Part shown: positions 34,209 to 43,228 of the stretch, piece after piece
Position numbering within the stretch: the first letter of the stretch is position 1
How the letters are laid out: every line of letters starts with the position of its first letter
NCBI GenBank assembly: GCA_016707205.1
Contig: JADJHZ010000008.1
Location: forward strand, 167,271 to 231,270
DNA from: Haliscomenobacter sp.
GTDB taxonomy: Bacteria > Bacteroidota > Bacteroidia > Chitinophagales > Saprospiraceae
Length of the DNA: 64,000 nt
Direction: 5' to 3'
Program-made: the position numbers and the translations under genes
The notes under the pieces: generated by a model
What the model was told of the DNA's origin: nothing
Seen by the model: only the letters and a program-made list of their open reading frames with translations
The model's database searches: none

Positions 34209-34712
34209 ATGTCTTTTCTCAGCGAAATAGAAGCAAAAATATGCACCTGGGAAGAAGCCAGGGAACGGATCGCTGGCTGGCAAACCGCCGGTCAGTGCGT
34301 GGTGTTCACCAACGGGTGTTTCGACTTGCTGCATTATGGGCACTTGCACTATCTGGCCCAATCCAGAGATCTGGGCGACCGGCTCGTTATTGGCCTTAAT
34401 GCGGCGGAATCCGTTAAGCGGCTCAAAGGAGCGCACCGGCCTATCAACGACGAAGCAACGCACTTTCTTCAAATGGCCTCCCTGGCTTGCGTGGATTTGG
34501 TGGTCGGATTTGAGGAGGATACTCCCCTGGAACTTATTCAAACCCTCCGGCCGGATGTGCTGGTCAAAGGAGGAGACTATCAGCCAGAACAGATCGTAGG
34601 CGGCGGATTCGTGCTGGCTCAAGGCGGCAAAGTGATTGCGCTGCCTTATATTAGCGGCTATTCGACCACGTCGATCGAGCAAAAAATTTTACAACAAGAA
34701 CGCGCATTATGA
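34209..34712 (+). CDS. rfaE2: D-glycero-beta-D-manno-heptose 1-phosphate adenylyltransferase
   Basis: A 167-residue nucleotidyltransferase: VVFTNGCFDLLHYGHLHYLAQSRDLG carries the HxGH ATP site (HYGH), GLNAAESVKRLKGAHRPIN the substrate region, and LVKGGDY the family signature, ending ISGYSTTSIEQKIL. It transfers AMP to heptose-1-phosphate in ADP-heptose synthesis for LPS. It is the stand-alone C-terminal half of HldE; no kinase half is in the window. Start ATG 34209. Its stop overlaps the Nif3 gene start by 4 nt (ATGA), so the two are translationally coupled. Confidence 0.92.
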   Translation: MSFLSEIEAKICTWEEARERIAGWQTAGQCVVFTNGCFDLLHYGHLHYLAQSRDLGDRLVIGLNAAESVKRLKGAHRPINDEATHFLQMASLACVDLVVGFEEDTPLELIQTLRPDVLVKGGDYQPEQIVGGGFVLAQGGKVIALPYISGYSTTSIEQKILQQERAL

Positions 34713-35725
34713 CCACCATTCAGGATGTTATCCGCCATTTGGAGGCGATAGCTCCTCCTGCATATCAGGAAGATTACGACAACGCCGGGCTGATTACGGG
34801 CAATCCGGTGGAGGAAGTGCGCGGAGTCCTCACCTGCCTTGACGCCACAGAGCAGGTTCTCCGCGAAGCAGTACGCCGGGGCTGCAACCTGATCGTAGCG
34901 CACCACCCGATTGTATTTAAAGGCTTGAAAAAACTGACGGGCGGGACCTATGTGGAACGCGTGGTCATCGAGGCCATCCGCCAAAAAATAGCGATATACG
35001 CTATTCACACCAACCTGGACAACATGTACCTCAACGGGGTTAATAGCGAGATCGCTGCCCGGCTAGGCCTTATCCATACCCGCATTCTGTTGCCCAGGCA
35101 GGAATGGCATACGGCACGACTGACGCTGCCTGCTTCTCTGGAGCCCGCGCTGCGCGCGCAGTTGTTGGAACATGGCGCCGGCGAGTTGCTCCATGTACTG
35201 CCGGCAGGAGGAAACGCTGTCGTCTGCGACCTGCGATTCGACCGGGCCCGCCAAAATACCCTGCGCCAACTCCTGCAGGCGCTGGCGCCGGAATCCCTGG
35301 ACGCTGCCGTCTGGCAGACCGCAACGAACCCTCACCCCGGCATCGGGGCTGGCCTGATCGGCGAGCTTCCCGAGCCCTTGCCGGGCGCCCAATTCCTTCA
35401 ACTGGTCAAATCCAGCATGCACGCCTCTTGCATCCGCCACACCGCTTTGCTGGAAAAGCCGGTAAAAAAAGTCGCCCTGTGCGGAGGGTCCGGAAGCTTC
35501 CTGCTCGGCCGCGCAATGGCTCAGGGAGCCGACGCCTATGTGAGCGCCGACTTTAAATACCACGAGTTTTTCGACGCCGACGGGAAAATTCTCATTGCCG
35601 ATATTGGGCACTACGAGAGCGAACAATTCACCGTTCAATTGTTACAAAAAATAATTTCACGAAAATTTACTAATTTTGCGGCCTATTGTACGGAGGCAAG
35701 TACAAACCCCGTTTATTATTCATAG
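34709..35725 (+). CDS. Nif3-like dinuclear metal centre protein
   Basis: A 338-residue protein of the Nif3/YbgI family: DYDNAGLITGN, VAHHPIVFKGLKKL (metal-binding His pair), YAIHTNLDNMYLNGVNSEIAARLGL, then an inserted middle domain (about 130-230), and the second metal half GGSGSFLLGRAMAQGADAYVSADFKYHEFFDADGKILIADIGHYESEQ. It ends STNPVYYS, close to the usual NPV end. These toroidal hexamers bind two metal ions and are linked to GTP cyclohydrolase-like or oxidative-stress roles; the reaction is undefined. Coupled to rfaE2 by a 4-nt overlap. Confidence 0.9.
   Translation: MTTIQDVIRHLEAIAPPAYQEDYDNAGLITGNPVEEVRGVLTCLDATEQVLREAVRRGCNLIVAHHPIVFKGLKKLTGGTYVERVVIEAIRQKIAIYAIHTNLDNMYLNGVNSEIAARLGLIHTRILLPRQEWHTARLTLPASLEPALRAQLLEHGAGELLHVLPAGGNAVVCDLRFDRARQNTLRQLLQALAPESLDAAVWQTATNPHPGIGAGLIGELPEPLPGAQFLQLVKSSMHASCIRHTALLEKPVKKVALCGGSGSFLLGRAMAQGADAYVSADFKYHEFFDADGKILIADIGHYESEQFTVQLLQKIISRKFTNFAAYCTEASTNPVYYS
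35673..35680 (+). promoter_or_regulatory. Promoter -7 box TAATTTTG before the zinc-ribbon gene
   Basis: A perfect TAnnTTTG element inside the last codons of the Nif3 gene, followed by GCGGCC. Transcription would start near 35687 and give a leader of about 70 nt for the gene at 35760. No good -33 box is seen. Confidence 0.4.
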
Positions 35726-35759
35726 GCAAAAGCCGCAAACAGCATAAAATCAAGGGAGT

Positions 35760-36539
35760 ATGGCTAACGAAATTACCGTAGCAGAACAACTCAAGCAATT
35801 GTACGAACTCCAACTCATCGACTCCGAGATCGATGAAATCGAAGTTCTTAAGGGGGAATTACCCATCGAGGTAGGCGATCTGGAGGACGATATCGCCGGA
35901 TTGGAGATCCGGACCGGTAAACTGCGCGGCGCCATTAAAGAACTCCAGGGGAATATTGCCAAACAGCAGGCCAACGTCAAAGAAGCTGAAAACCTCATCG
36001 AACGGTATAAAGTCCAGTTGGACAATGTAAAGAACAACCGGGAATTCGAAGCGCTGACCAAGGAGCTGGAAATGCAGCAGCTCGATATTCAGCTCGCCGA
36101 AAAGAAGATCCGCGCCTCGAACATCGAGATCGAAAACAAAGAAGAGACCCTCGCCGCAACGGAAGAGAAACTGGACAAGAAGCAAAAAGACCTTGAGGTC
36201 AAGAAAATCGAACTCCAGGAGATTATCTCCAAAACAGAATCGGAAGAAAAAGCCCTGCGCGAAAAATCCGATGCAGCCCGCGTTGGCGTAGAAGCCCGGC
36301 TCATCAAGGCCTACGATAAAATACGTTCTTCCTACCGGAACAGCCTGGCGGTCGTTACCGTGCAGCGCGATTCCTGCGGCGGGTGCTTTAACAAAATCCC
36401 GCCTCAGGTCCAGTTGGAAATCGCCATGCGGAAAAAGATCATCGTATGCGAATACTGCGGCCGGATTCTGGTAGATGACTACGTCCTGGACCCCCACTAC
36501 CTGCCTGGCAGGGGGCAAGTCGAACCGGAAAACGCCTGA
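35760..36539 (+). CDS. Coiled-coil protein with C-terminal C4 zinc ribbon
   Basis: A 259-residue protein. Residues 1-185 are a long coiled coil rich in Lys, Glu and Leu (for example FEALTKELEMQQLDIQLAEKKIRA). The C-terminal domain has two CxxC pairs, CGGCFNKIPPQ and CEYCGRILVDD, the zf-RING_7 type ribbon. It corresponds to the family annotated 'zinc ribbon domain-containing protein / C4-type zinc ribbon', which in Bacteroidota follows the Nif3-like gene. Likely a nucleic-acid or protein-binding factor; function unproven. A promoter box upstream suggests it is expressed apart from rfaE2-nif3. Confidence 0.88.
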   Translation: MANEITVAEQLKQLYELQLIDSEIDEIEVLKGELPIEVGDLEDDIAGLEIRTGKLRGAIKELQGNIAKQQANVKEAENLIERYKVQLDNVKNNREFEALTKELEMQQLDIQLAEKKIRASNIEIENKEETLAATEEKLDKKQKDLEVKKIELQEIISKTESEEKALREKSDAARVGVEARLIKAYDKIRSSYRNSLAVVTVQRDSCGGCFNKIPPQVQLEIAMRKKIIVCEYCGRILVDDYVLDPHYLPGRGQVEPENA

Positions 36540-36554
36540 TCGCAGGTTTCCCTT

Positions 36555-38053
36555 ATGCGCAGATGGCCCGCCCGGAAGCTCTTGAGCAGCATTGCCCTTG
36601 CCTTCCTGGCCCCGGCAGCTCTGGCAGCCGAAAAAGGATTTCAGTATTCTCCGGATGCCCGGCTCGCCTACGAGCAAACCATCAGCTTGCGGCTGAAGGA
36701 AGCCGGAATCGCCATCCAGCGGATGAAGCAACAGGAGCCCGAAAACCTCATCGTTCTCCATCTGGAGAATTACGTTGATTTTTTTCGCCTGTACATCAGC
36801 GAAAACGAAGCGCTTTACGGCCAGCTTAAAAAAAACGAAGAGGCGCGCATCCGCCAAATTCAGGAAGGCGATCCCCGTTCCCCCTATTTCCTTTACCTTC
36901 AAGCAGACATCCGGCTCCAGTGGTCCCTGCTTAAGTTCCATTTTGGCGATTACCTGTCTGCTTTCCTGGACATCGGCAAATCCTACAAACTACTTCGGCG
37001 CAACCAGGAGCTTTTTCCGGCGTTCCTCCCCAATCTGAAAAACATGGGCATCCTTCACGCCCTGGCCGGAACGGTCCCTGACAATTACCGGTGGGGCGCC
37101 CGGCTGCTCACGGGCATGACGGGAACCGTTCCCCAAGGGAAAGCCGAGCTGGAAAAAGTGCTCCGCGCCGCCAGGATCAGCCTTTCCTTTTCGAAGAAGA
37201 AACGATCTGCTGCTGTATACGTTCGTCTTACTCAACCTGAGCAATGAACCGGAAAAAGCATGGAAAACCATCAGCCAGGCCGGATTGCAGCCCGCCCAAA
37301 ATCCTGTCCACTGCTACATGATCGCATCCGTGGCCATGCAAAGCGCCCGGAACGAGGAGGCCTTGTCGGCGCTTTCCAAACAGCCCCTAGATCCTAATCT
37401 TCTCCCTTTCCCCCACCTGCAGTTCATGCACGGGACCGCCAAGCTCCGCAAGCTGGATCTGGAAGCCGCCCGGCATTTCCAATCGTTTCTCAACCAGTAT
37501 AAAGGGCGGAACGGCATCAAGGAGGCTTACCAAAGGCTAGCCTGGTGCGCCTTTCTAAAAGGCGACCTGCAGGGTTACCAACGCCACCTGCGCCAAGCCC
37601 TGAGCCAGGGCGCCGCAGAGACGGGCGCTGATAAAAACGCCTTGAAAGAAGCCCAATCCCTGCGGCCTGCTCCCGCAACCCTGCTTAAGGCGCGCCTGCT
37701 GTTCGATGGGGGCTATTTTCAAAAGGCACTCCTACTGATGGAGGAACAAGGCATCAAAGAGTACCAATCCCTCGAGCACCGGCTGGAGTACCATTACCGG
37801 ATGGGCCGTATCCTGCATGGGTTGAAGCGCTTTCTCAGAAGCCATCGCCAGTTATCAGAAAAGCATTGCTCTAGGGAAAAATGCCCCTTTTTATTTTGCA
37901 TGCAACGCCGCCCTCCAAACCGGCATGATTTACGAAACCCTTGGAAAACCCGAACAAGCAAAGGAATTCTTCCGGCTCTGCCTCTCCATGAATCCCGACG
38001 ACTATCGAACCAGCCTGCACCAGGCGGCTAAAGCCGGCATTAACCGGATTTGA
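36555..38053 (+). CDS. TPR-repeat secreted protein (two frameshifts)
   Basis: Three reading frames make one gene of about 498 codons: 36555 to about 37195, then to about 37830, then to the stop at 38051-38053. Signal peptide ends PAALAAEKG. The product has TPR-like helical pairs (DARLAYEQTISLRLKEAGIAIQRMK; GRILHGLKRFSEAIASYQK; GMIYETLGKPEQAKEFFRLCLSMNPDDYRTSLHQAAKAGI). Each shift needs one base fewer: near 37188-37206 (TTTT and AAA runs; restored reading SLPFEEENDLLLYTF) and in a TTT near 37831. Probably sequencing errors. It follows the zinc-ribbon gene by 15 nt and precedes pheT. Function unknown, probably a periplasmic scaffold. Confidence 0.75.
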
Positions 38054-38163
38054 CCTTCCTTTTAGAAAATGCAAAAGCCCTGCCTATAACCCTTTTGCCG
38101 GAATTTATCTATCTTTACCCGCTCATTCTGTATCTCCCAAGCAACCGGCACAACAGGCTACTT

Positions 38164-40608
38164 ATGAAAACCTCTTTGAATTGGCTCCGGGACTACCTCG
38201 ACCTTCCGATGGAACCCGAACGCATCGGCGAAATCCTTACCGACATTGGTCTGGAACTGGAAAACCTGGAAAAAGTGGAACGCGTCCCCGGCGGCCTTCA
38301 GGGCGTCGTTGTCGGCCAGGTCGTGGAATGCCACAAGCACCCCAATGCCGATAAACTTTCCCTTACCAAAGTAGACACGGGTACCGGAGAACTCCTCCAA
38401 ATCGTCTGCGGCGCTCCCAATGTGGCTTCCGGGCAAAAAGTGCTCGTCGCTACCATTGGAACGACCTTATATCCGCAGGACGGAGAACCGTTCACCCTGA
38501 AAAAAGGGAAAATACGGGGGGAGGATTCCGAAGGGATGATCTGCGCCGAAGACGAGCTGGGCCTGGGCCACGACCATAGCGGAATTCTCGTGCTTCCCGA
38601 AGATGCGCCTGTTGGCGCCCCGGCGAAAGCCTTCCTCAATCTCCACGAAGACCATGTTTTTGAAATAGGGCTCACCCCTAACCGCTCGGATGCAACCTGC
38701 CACCTCGGCGTTGCTAAAGATCTGGCCGCCGCCCTTCGGATCAATTACCGCCACCATGGCCAGGTACGCCTTCCGGACGTCAGCGCCTTCAAAGTGGATC
38801 ATCGCGACCTCCAACTGGAGGTTTCCGTCGAACATCCCGAAGCCTGCCCCAGGTATTCCGGGGTTTCCATTCAGGGGGTTACGGTGGGCGACTCGCCGGA
38901 ATGGCTGAAAGAGCGCCTGGCCGCTATTGGCGTCCGCTCGATCAATAACATCGTCGACATTACCAATTTCATCCTCAACGAACTGGGGCAGCCTCTGCAT
39001 GCGTTTGACCTCGACCAGATCGCCGGCCGCCAAATCACTGTCAAAACCCTGCCCACGGGAACCTCGTTCCTGGCACTGGACGACACCGAACGCACGCTGC
39101 ACGAAGAAGACCTCATGATCTGCGACGGCGCCTCCAATGGCTTGTGCATCGGGGGCGTGTTCGGGGGGTTGCGTTCGGGCGTAACGGAGAAAACGGTTAA
39201 CATCTTCCTGGAATCGGCGCACTTCAATCCGCGTTTTATCCGCCGGACCAGCGTGCGGCATAACCTGCGCACCGATGCAGCCCGGGTCTTCGAAAAAGGA
39301 AGCGATCCCAACAACACCGTCTACGCCCTCAAAAGGGCTGCCCTGATGATCCAGGAGTATGCGGGTGGGCAGATCGCTTCCGATATCGCCGACATCTATC
39401 CTCTGCCGGTCCTTCCTCGCGAAATCGAGGTTCGCTACGACTATGTCAACACCCTTATCGGCGCCAACCTGAGCCGGGAAGAGGTAGCGGACATCCTGGA
39501 CGCCCTCGGAATGACCCTTTTGAAGAAAGAGGCCTCCTCCTTTACCGTAGCGGTCCCAACCAACAAAGCGGACGTTTTGCGCCCAGCCGACGTGGTGGAG
39601 GAGATCCTTCGCATCTACGGGTTCAACAAAGTGGACGTTCCCGGTAAATTCCACTTTACCCTCAACCTGAAACCCCAGCCCGACCCTACGTCGGTGCGCA
39701 ACGCGATTGCCGATTACCTGGCTTCCTGCGGGTTTAATGAAATGATGGCGCTTTCCCTGACCCAGTCGCGGTACTACCGCAATGTGAAGAATTATATCCC
39801 GGAAGACCAACTGGTATTCATCAACAACACCTCCAACGTCCACCTCGACATCATGCGGCCCGACATGCTCTTCAGCGGATTGGAAGCGGTCGTCCACAAC
39901 CAGAACAGGCAGCAAAGCCGCCTCCGCCTGTTTGAATTCGGCAAAAGCTACCGGGCAGAAAACGGGGAGCACAAAGAACGTGCCCAACTCAGCCTGTTCC
40001 TGACCGGAGAACGCTGGCAAGAAAGCTGGCTGTTCGACAACAAAGCCCAAACCGGCTTTTTTACCATAAAAGCCTACGTGACCAATATCTTACAGCGCCT
40101 GGGCCTGGAGGGATTTCAGGAACAGCCGCTCCAACACCCCGGTTTTACCTACGGGCTTCAATTGCAGCGCGGCCCACAGGTGATCGCGGAGTTCGGACGG
40201 GTAAACGCCCGGCTTGGCAAAGAAGCCGGGGTGCGCGGAGAGGTGTTCGCCGCGCTGATCCATTGGGACCTCGTTCTGCAAGTGGCAGGCAAACAACGCA
40301 TCAAATATGCCGAGGTGAGCAAATTTCCAACCACCCGGAGAGATCTCGCCCTGGTTATTGATAATTCAATAAATTTTGTTGATATTGCGGCAATTGCACG
40401 AAAAGTCGGCAAGAAATTGATCCGGGATATCAACTTGTTTGACGTCTACGAAAACGAACAACAACTCGGCGCAGGCAAACGATCCTATGCTGTCCGTTTC
40501 GTTTTCGAAGACCCGGAGCGCACGCTCCAGGACAAGGACGCCGATCTGGTTATGGATCAATTGATCAAGGAATATGAAATGAAACTTAACGCCCTGATTC
40601 GGCGTTAA
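38164..40608 (+). CDS. pheT: Phenylalanine-tRNA ligase beta subunit
   Basis: An 814-residue subunit. Order: N-terminal segment MKTSLNWLRDYLDLP, OB-fold tRNA-binding domain (about 40-150; VVGQVVECHKHPNADKLSLTKVDTGTGELLQIVCGAPN), B3/B4 editing domain (about 210-400), B5 (about 410-480), catalytic-like core (about 490-690), and C-terminal FDX-ACB domain (VSKFPTTRRDLALVIDNSINF...FDVYENEQQLGAGKRSYAVRF). Start is ATG 38164; the longer frame from 38050 overlaps the TPR gene. The alpha subunit gene is not in the window. It heads a recurrent Bacteroidota order pheT, coiled-coil protein, zapA, rny. Confidence 0.97.
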   Translation: MKTSLNWLRDYLDLPMEPERIGEILTDIGLELENLEKVERVPGGLQGVVVGQVVECHKHPNADKLSLTKVDTGTGELLQIVCGAPNVASGQKVLVATIGTTLYPQDGEPFTLKKGKIRGEDSEGMICAEDELGLGHDHSGILVLPEDAPVGAPAKAFLNLHEDHVFEIGLTPNRSDATCHLGVAKDLAAALRINYRHHGQVRLPDVSAFKVDHRDLQLEVSVEHPEACPRYSGVSIQGVTVGDSPEWLKERLAAIGVRSINNIVDITNFILNELGQPLHAFDLDQIAGRQITVKTLPTGTSFLALDDTERTLHEEDLMICDGASNGLCIGGVFGGLRSGVTEKTVNIFLESAHFNPRFIRRTSVRHNLRTDAARVFEKGSDPNNTVYALKRAALMIQEYAGGQIASDIADIYPLPVLPREIEVRYDYVNTLIGANLSREEVADILDALGMTLLKKEASSFTVAVPTNKADVLRPADVVEEILRIYGFNKVDVPGKFHFTLNLKPQPDPTSVRNAIADYLASCGFNEMMALSLTQSRYYRNVKNYIPEDQLVFINNTSNVHLDIMRPDMLFSGLEAVVHNQNRQQSRLRLFEFGKSYRAENGEHKERAQLSLFLTGERWQESWLFDNKAQTGFFTIKAYVTNILQRLGLEGFQEQPLQHPGFTYGLQLQRGPQVIAEFGRVNARLGKEAGVRGEVFAALIHWDLVLQVAGKQRIKYAEVSKFPTTRRDLALVIDNSINFVDIAAIARKVGKKLIRDINLFDVYENEQQLGAGKRSYAVRFVFEDPERTLQDKDADLVMDQLIKEYEMKLNALIRR

Positions 40609-40662
40609 CGATGGGTACTGAAAGGAAACCCGCAAGGGTACTGGTTAGACGGAATCCTGACA

Positions 40663-40959
40663 ATGAATTTATCCGAACAACTGGAACGTATTGAACTTAA
40701 ATTGCGTCAGCTCGCACTCGATATGCGTCAGATCAAACGGCAAAACGAGGAGCTATCGCATCAAAACCATCAGTTGCAGCTCGAAATAGCGCTTAGGGAT
40801 CAAACTATTGCCCGCCTGCAAGAGGGATTATCCGAAGCGCAAAGCCAGCTCCTGCTTCAGGAGCAAGCGGACGCCGATAAGGCCAGGCAACTGAAAGTTC
40901 AGGTAGATCAATACCTCCGGGAAATCGATAAATGTATTGAGTGGTTGACGAACAACTGA
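40663..40959 (+). CDS. Small coiled-coil protein, upstream of zapA
   Basis: A 98-residue, almost entirely helical protein (LSEQLERIELKLRQLALDMRQIKRQNEELSHQNHQLQLEI) ending with a conserved-looking KCIEWLTNN. It resembles ZapB in size and coiled-coil character, and its place directly before zapA suggests a cell-division partner, but homology to ZapB cannot be shown by eye. It is 54 nt downstream of pheT. Confidence 0.7.
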   Translation: MNLSEQLERIELKLRQLALDMRQIKRQNEELSHQNHQLQLEIALRDQTIARLQEGLSEAQSQLLLQEQADADKARQLKVQVDQYLREIDKCIEWLTNN

Positions 40960-41004
40960 GAACGAACGATCCGTCCTTTTCCGTTTTTTTCCTTATAGCA
41001 ACCT

Positions 41005-41071
41005 CCCGGCCACGAACGCCGGGCCTGCGGTTGTCCCATCCTTGCAATCCGGATCAGGGTTTGGTTCGTGG
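41005..41071 (+). promoter_or_regulatory. Mutually exclusive helices in the zapA leader
   Basis: CCCGGC (41005-41010) pairs with GCCGGG (41018-41023) as a short hairpin whose loop is CACGAAC. That loop, as CCACGAAC (41010-41017), can instead pair perfectly with GTTCGTGG (41064-41071), 12 nt before the zapA ATG. The two helices cannot form together. This could be an attenuator-like switch; it is based on pairing alone. Confidence 0.35.
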
Positions 41072-41082
41072 AAGGCAATGCA

Positions 41083-41382
41083 ATGGAAGGTCAGGAAAAC
41101 AAGCATATCACCGTGGTTATTGGCGGACGTCCTTATCCCTTGAAAATCAAGGCAGAAGACGAAGCCGCCATCCGAAAGATCGTCAAAGAAGTCAATGAAA
41201 AAATCAACCTTTTTCAGTTGACTTATACGAATAAAGACAAGCAGGACTGCTTGTCGATGGTCTTGCTGACCTACGCGGTGGATCTCTTCAAATCCAGGCA
41301 AAGCGCCGCCGATGACGTCCTCGTTGCCTCCAAACTCGCCCATTTCAGCCAACTCCTTGATCATATGCTCGCTCAGGAATGA
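41083..41382 (+). CDS. zapA: Cell division protein ZapA
   Basis: A 99-residue protein: beta-hairpin ITVVIGGRPYPLKIKAEDEAAIRKIVKEVNEKIN followed by a helical dimerisation tail, the ZapA pattern. ZapA bundles FtsZ filaments at midcell. An in-frame GTG at 41068 (adding MEGNA) is possible, but ATG 41083 gives the standard MEGQENKHITVVI start. Neighbours (coiled-coil protein before, rny after) fit the lineage's usual order. Confidence 0.88.
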   Translation: MEGQENKHITVVIGGRPYPLKIKAEDEAAIRKIVKEVNEKINLFQLTYTNKDKQDCLSMVLLTYAVDLFKSRQSAADDVLVASKLAHFSQLLDHMLAQE

Positions 41383-41466
41383 CGTGAAGCGGCGCCGGCA
41401 TTTTCCGGTCTGCGTTCGCCCTATTAGGACTATATCATTTTACGCATTAAAACACTACGTTGAATT

Positions 41467-43149
41467 ATGAATATACTAACCGGATTACTGATCGGCCTGG
41501 TCGTAGGCGCACTGATCGGCTTTGCCGTCGTGCAGCTGGTCGTCGGCCGCGCCCGAAAGAAAAAAGTGGAGGAGGCCAATACCCAGGCGGACCTGCAAAT
41601 TAAAGAAGCCCGACTGACCGCCAAGCGGGTCGTCGACGAAGCGGAAATGAAAGCGGAAAAGATCGTCGATCAGGCTGAAAATAAAAACGAACGCATCAAG
41701 CAAAAGAAAATCCAGGAAGCCAAAGAGCATTTCTCTAACCTGAGATCGCAGTTCGACAGCCAGAAAGCACAGCAAATGGTGGAACTCAAAGAACGGGAAG
41801 TAGAGATCAAATCGCTCGAATCCGAATTCAAGCTCAAAGAAGAAAAAATAGAAGAACGCCACCGCGTCGTGGAATCCCTAAAAACCGAACTGGACGCCAA
41901 AGAAGCCGAATTCAGCGCTATCCGGGAAAACCTGGAAAAACAGCTCAAAATCGTTGCAAAGAAAAAAGAAGAACTCGACAGCGCCAACGAACGCCGGATC
42001 AAGGAACTGGAAAGCATCGCCCGCCTAAGCGAGCAGGAAGCCAAAGAACAACTGCTCGACGCCGTTCGTGCCAAAGCGGAAACCGATGCCATGTCCATCG
42101 TCAAGGAATCCGTCGAACAGGCTAAAGCCAATGCCAGTAAAGAAGCCAAAAAAATTGTCATCCAGACGATTCAGCGGATGTGCGCTGAATACACGATCGA
42201 AAATACCGTTTCCGTGTTCCATCTGGATTCCGACGACCTCAAAGGCCAGATCATCGGCAGGGAAGGGCGTAATATCCGGGCCCTCGAAGCCGCTACCGGC
42301 GCGGAAATCGTCGTGGACGACACCCCGGAAGCAATCGTGATCTCCAGCTTCGACCCCATCCGGAGGGAAGTCGCCCGCCTCGCGCTTAAAAAACTGGTCG
42401 CCGACGGCCGCATTCACCCTGCCCGTATCGAAGAAGTAGTCGCCAAAACCCGCAAACAACTCGACGAGCAAATTGTCGAGATCGGAGAACGAACGGTTAT
42501 CGAAATGGATCTGCACGGCCTCGATCCCTACCTCGTGAAGATGGTAGGCCGCATGCGCTTCCGTTCTTCCTACGGCCAAAACCTGCTGAAACACTCGATC
42601 GAGACCGCCAACCTCTGCGCTATCATGTCTGCCGAACTTGGGCTCAACCCCAAACAAATCAAACTGGCTAAACGCGCAGGCCTTCTCCACGACATCGGGA
42701 AGGTGGCCGAAGAGGAAAGCGAACTCTCCCACGCCATCCTGGGCATGAAACTCTGCGAGAAATACAAGGAAAACCCCGCCGTTTGCAACGCCGTTGGCGC
42801 CCACCACGACGAGATCGAAATGAATAATATCATCTCCCCCATTGTGCAGGCCTGCGACGCCATCTCCGGCGCCCGCCCCGGCGCCCGGCGCGAGATCCTG
42901 GAAAGCTACCTCAAACGCATCGGCGAACTCGAAGAACTGGCCATGGCCCACGAAGGCGTTTCTAAGGCCTTCGCCATGCAAGCCGGCCGCGAACTTCGCG
43001 TGATCGTAGAAAGCGAAAAGGTCACCGACGCCTACGCCGACGATTTGGCCTTCCTTATTTCTCAGAAAATCCAGGAAGAAATGCAGTATCCTGGCCAAAT
43101 CAAAGTGACCGTGATCCGGGAGAAACGAGCGATTTCCTACGCCCGTTAA
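41467..43149 (+). CDS. rny: Ribonuclease Y
   Basis: A 560-residue membrane-anchored endoribonuclease starting mRNA decay. One N-terminal membrane helix (ILTGLLIGLVVGALIGFAVVQLVV), a long charged coiled coil (about 28-245), KH domain (IGREGRNIRALEAATGAEIVVDDTPEAIVISSFDPIRR), and HD domain (LLHDIGKVAEEESELSH) with catalytic His-Asp, then the C-terminal RNase Y domain ending REKRAISYAR. A perfect 13-bp hairpin 26 nt after the stop ends the transcript. Confidence 0.96.
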   Translation: MNILTGLLIGLVVGALIGFAVVQLVVGRARKKKVEEANTQADLQIKEARLTAKRVVDEAEMKAEKIVDQAENKNERIKQKKIQEAKEHFSNLRSQFDSQKAQQMVELKEREVEIKSLESEFKLKEEKIEERHRVVESLKTELDAKEAEFSAIRENLEKQLKIVAKKKEELDSANERRIKELESIARLSEQEAKEQLLDAVRAKAETDAMSIVKESVEQAKANASKEAKKIVIQTIQRMCAEYTIENTVSVFHLDSDDLKGQIIGREGRNIRALEAATGAEIVVDDTPEAIVISSFDPIRREVARLALKKLVADGRIHPARIEEVVAKTRKQLDEQIVEIGERTVIEMDLHGLDPYLVKMVGRMRFRSSYGQNLLKHSIETANLCAIMSAELGLNPKQIKLAKRAGLLHDIGKVAEEESELSHAILGMKLCEKYKENPAVCNAVGAHHDEIEMNNIISPIVQACDAISGARPGARREILESYLKRIGELEELAMAHEGVSKAFAMQAGRELRVIVESEKVTDAYADDLAFLISQKIQEEMQYPGQIKVTVIREKRAISYAR

Positions 43150-43175
43150 CCCGAACGCTACTCTATACCCTCCTA

Positions 43176-43210
43176 TGCGCAACCAAGGATTTCCAACCCT
43201 TGGTTGCGCA
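43176..43210 (+). terminator. Terminator hairpin after rny
   Basis: TGCGCAACCAAGG (43176-43188) pairs perfectly with 43198-43210 over 13 bp, 9-nt loop, followed by ATTTTA. It separates rny from the esterase gene and explains why an in-frame ATG at 43175 is not the esterase start. Confidence 0.85.
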
Positions 43211-43228
43211 ATTTTAAAGCCCACGACC

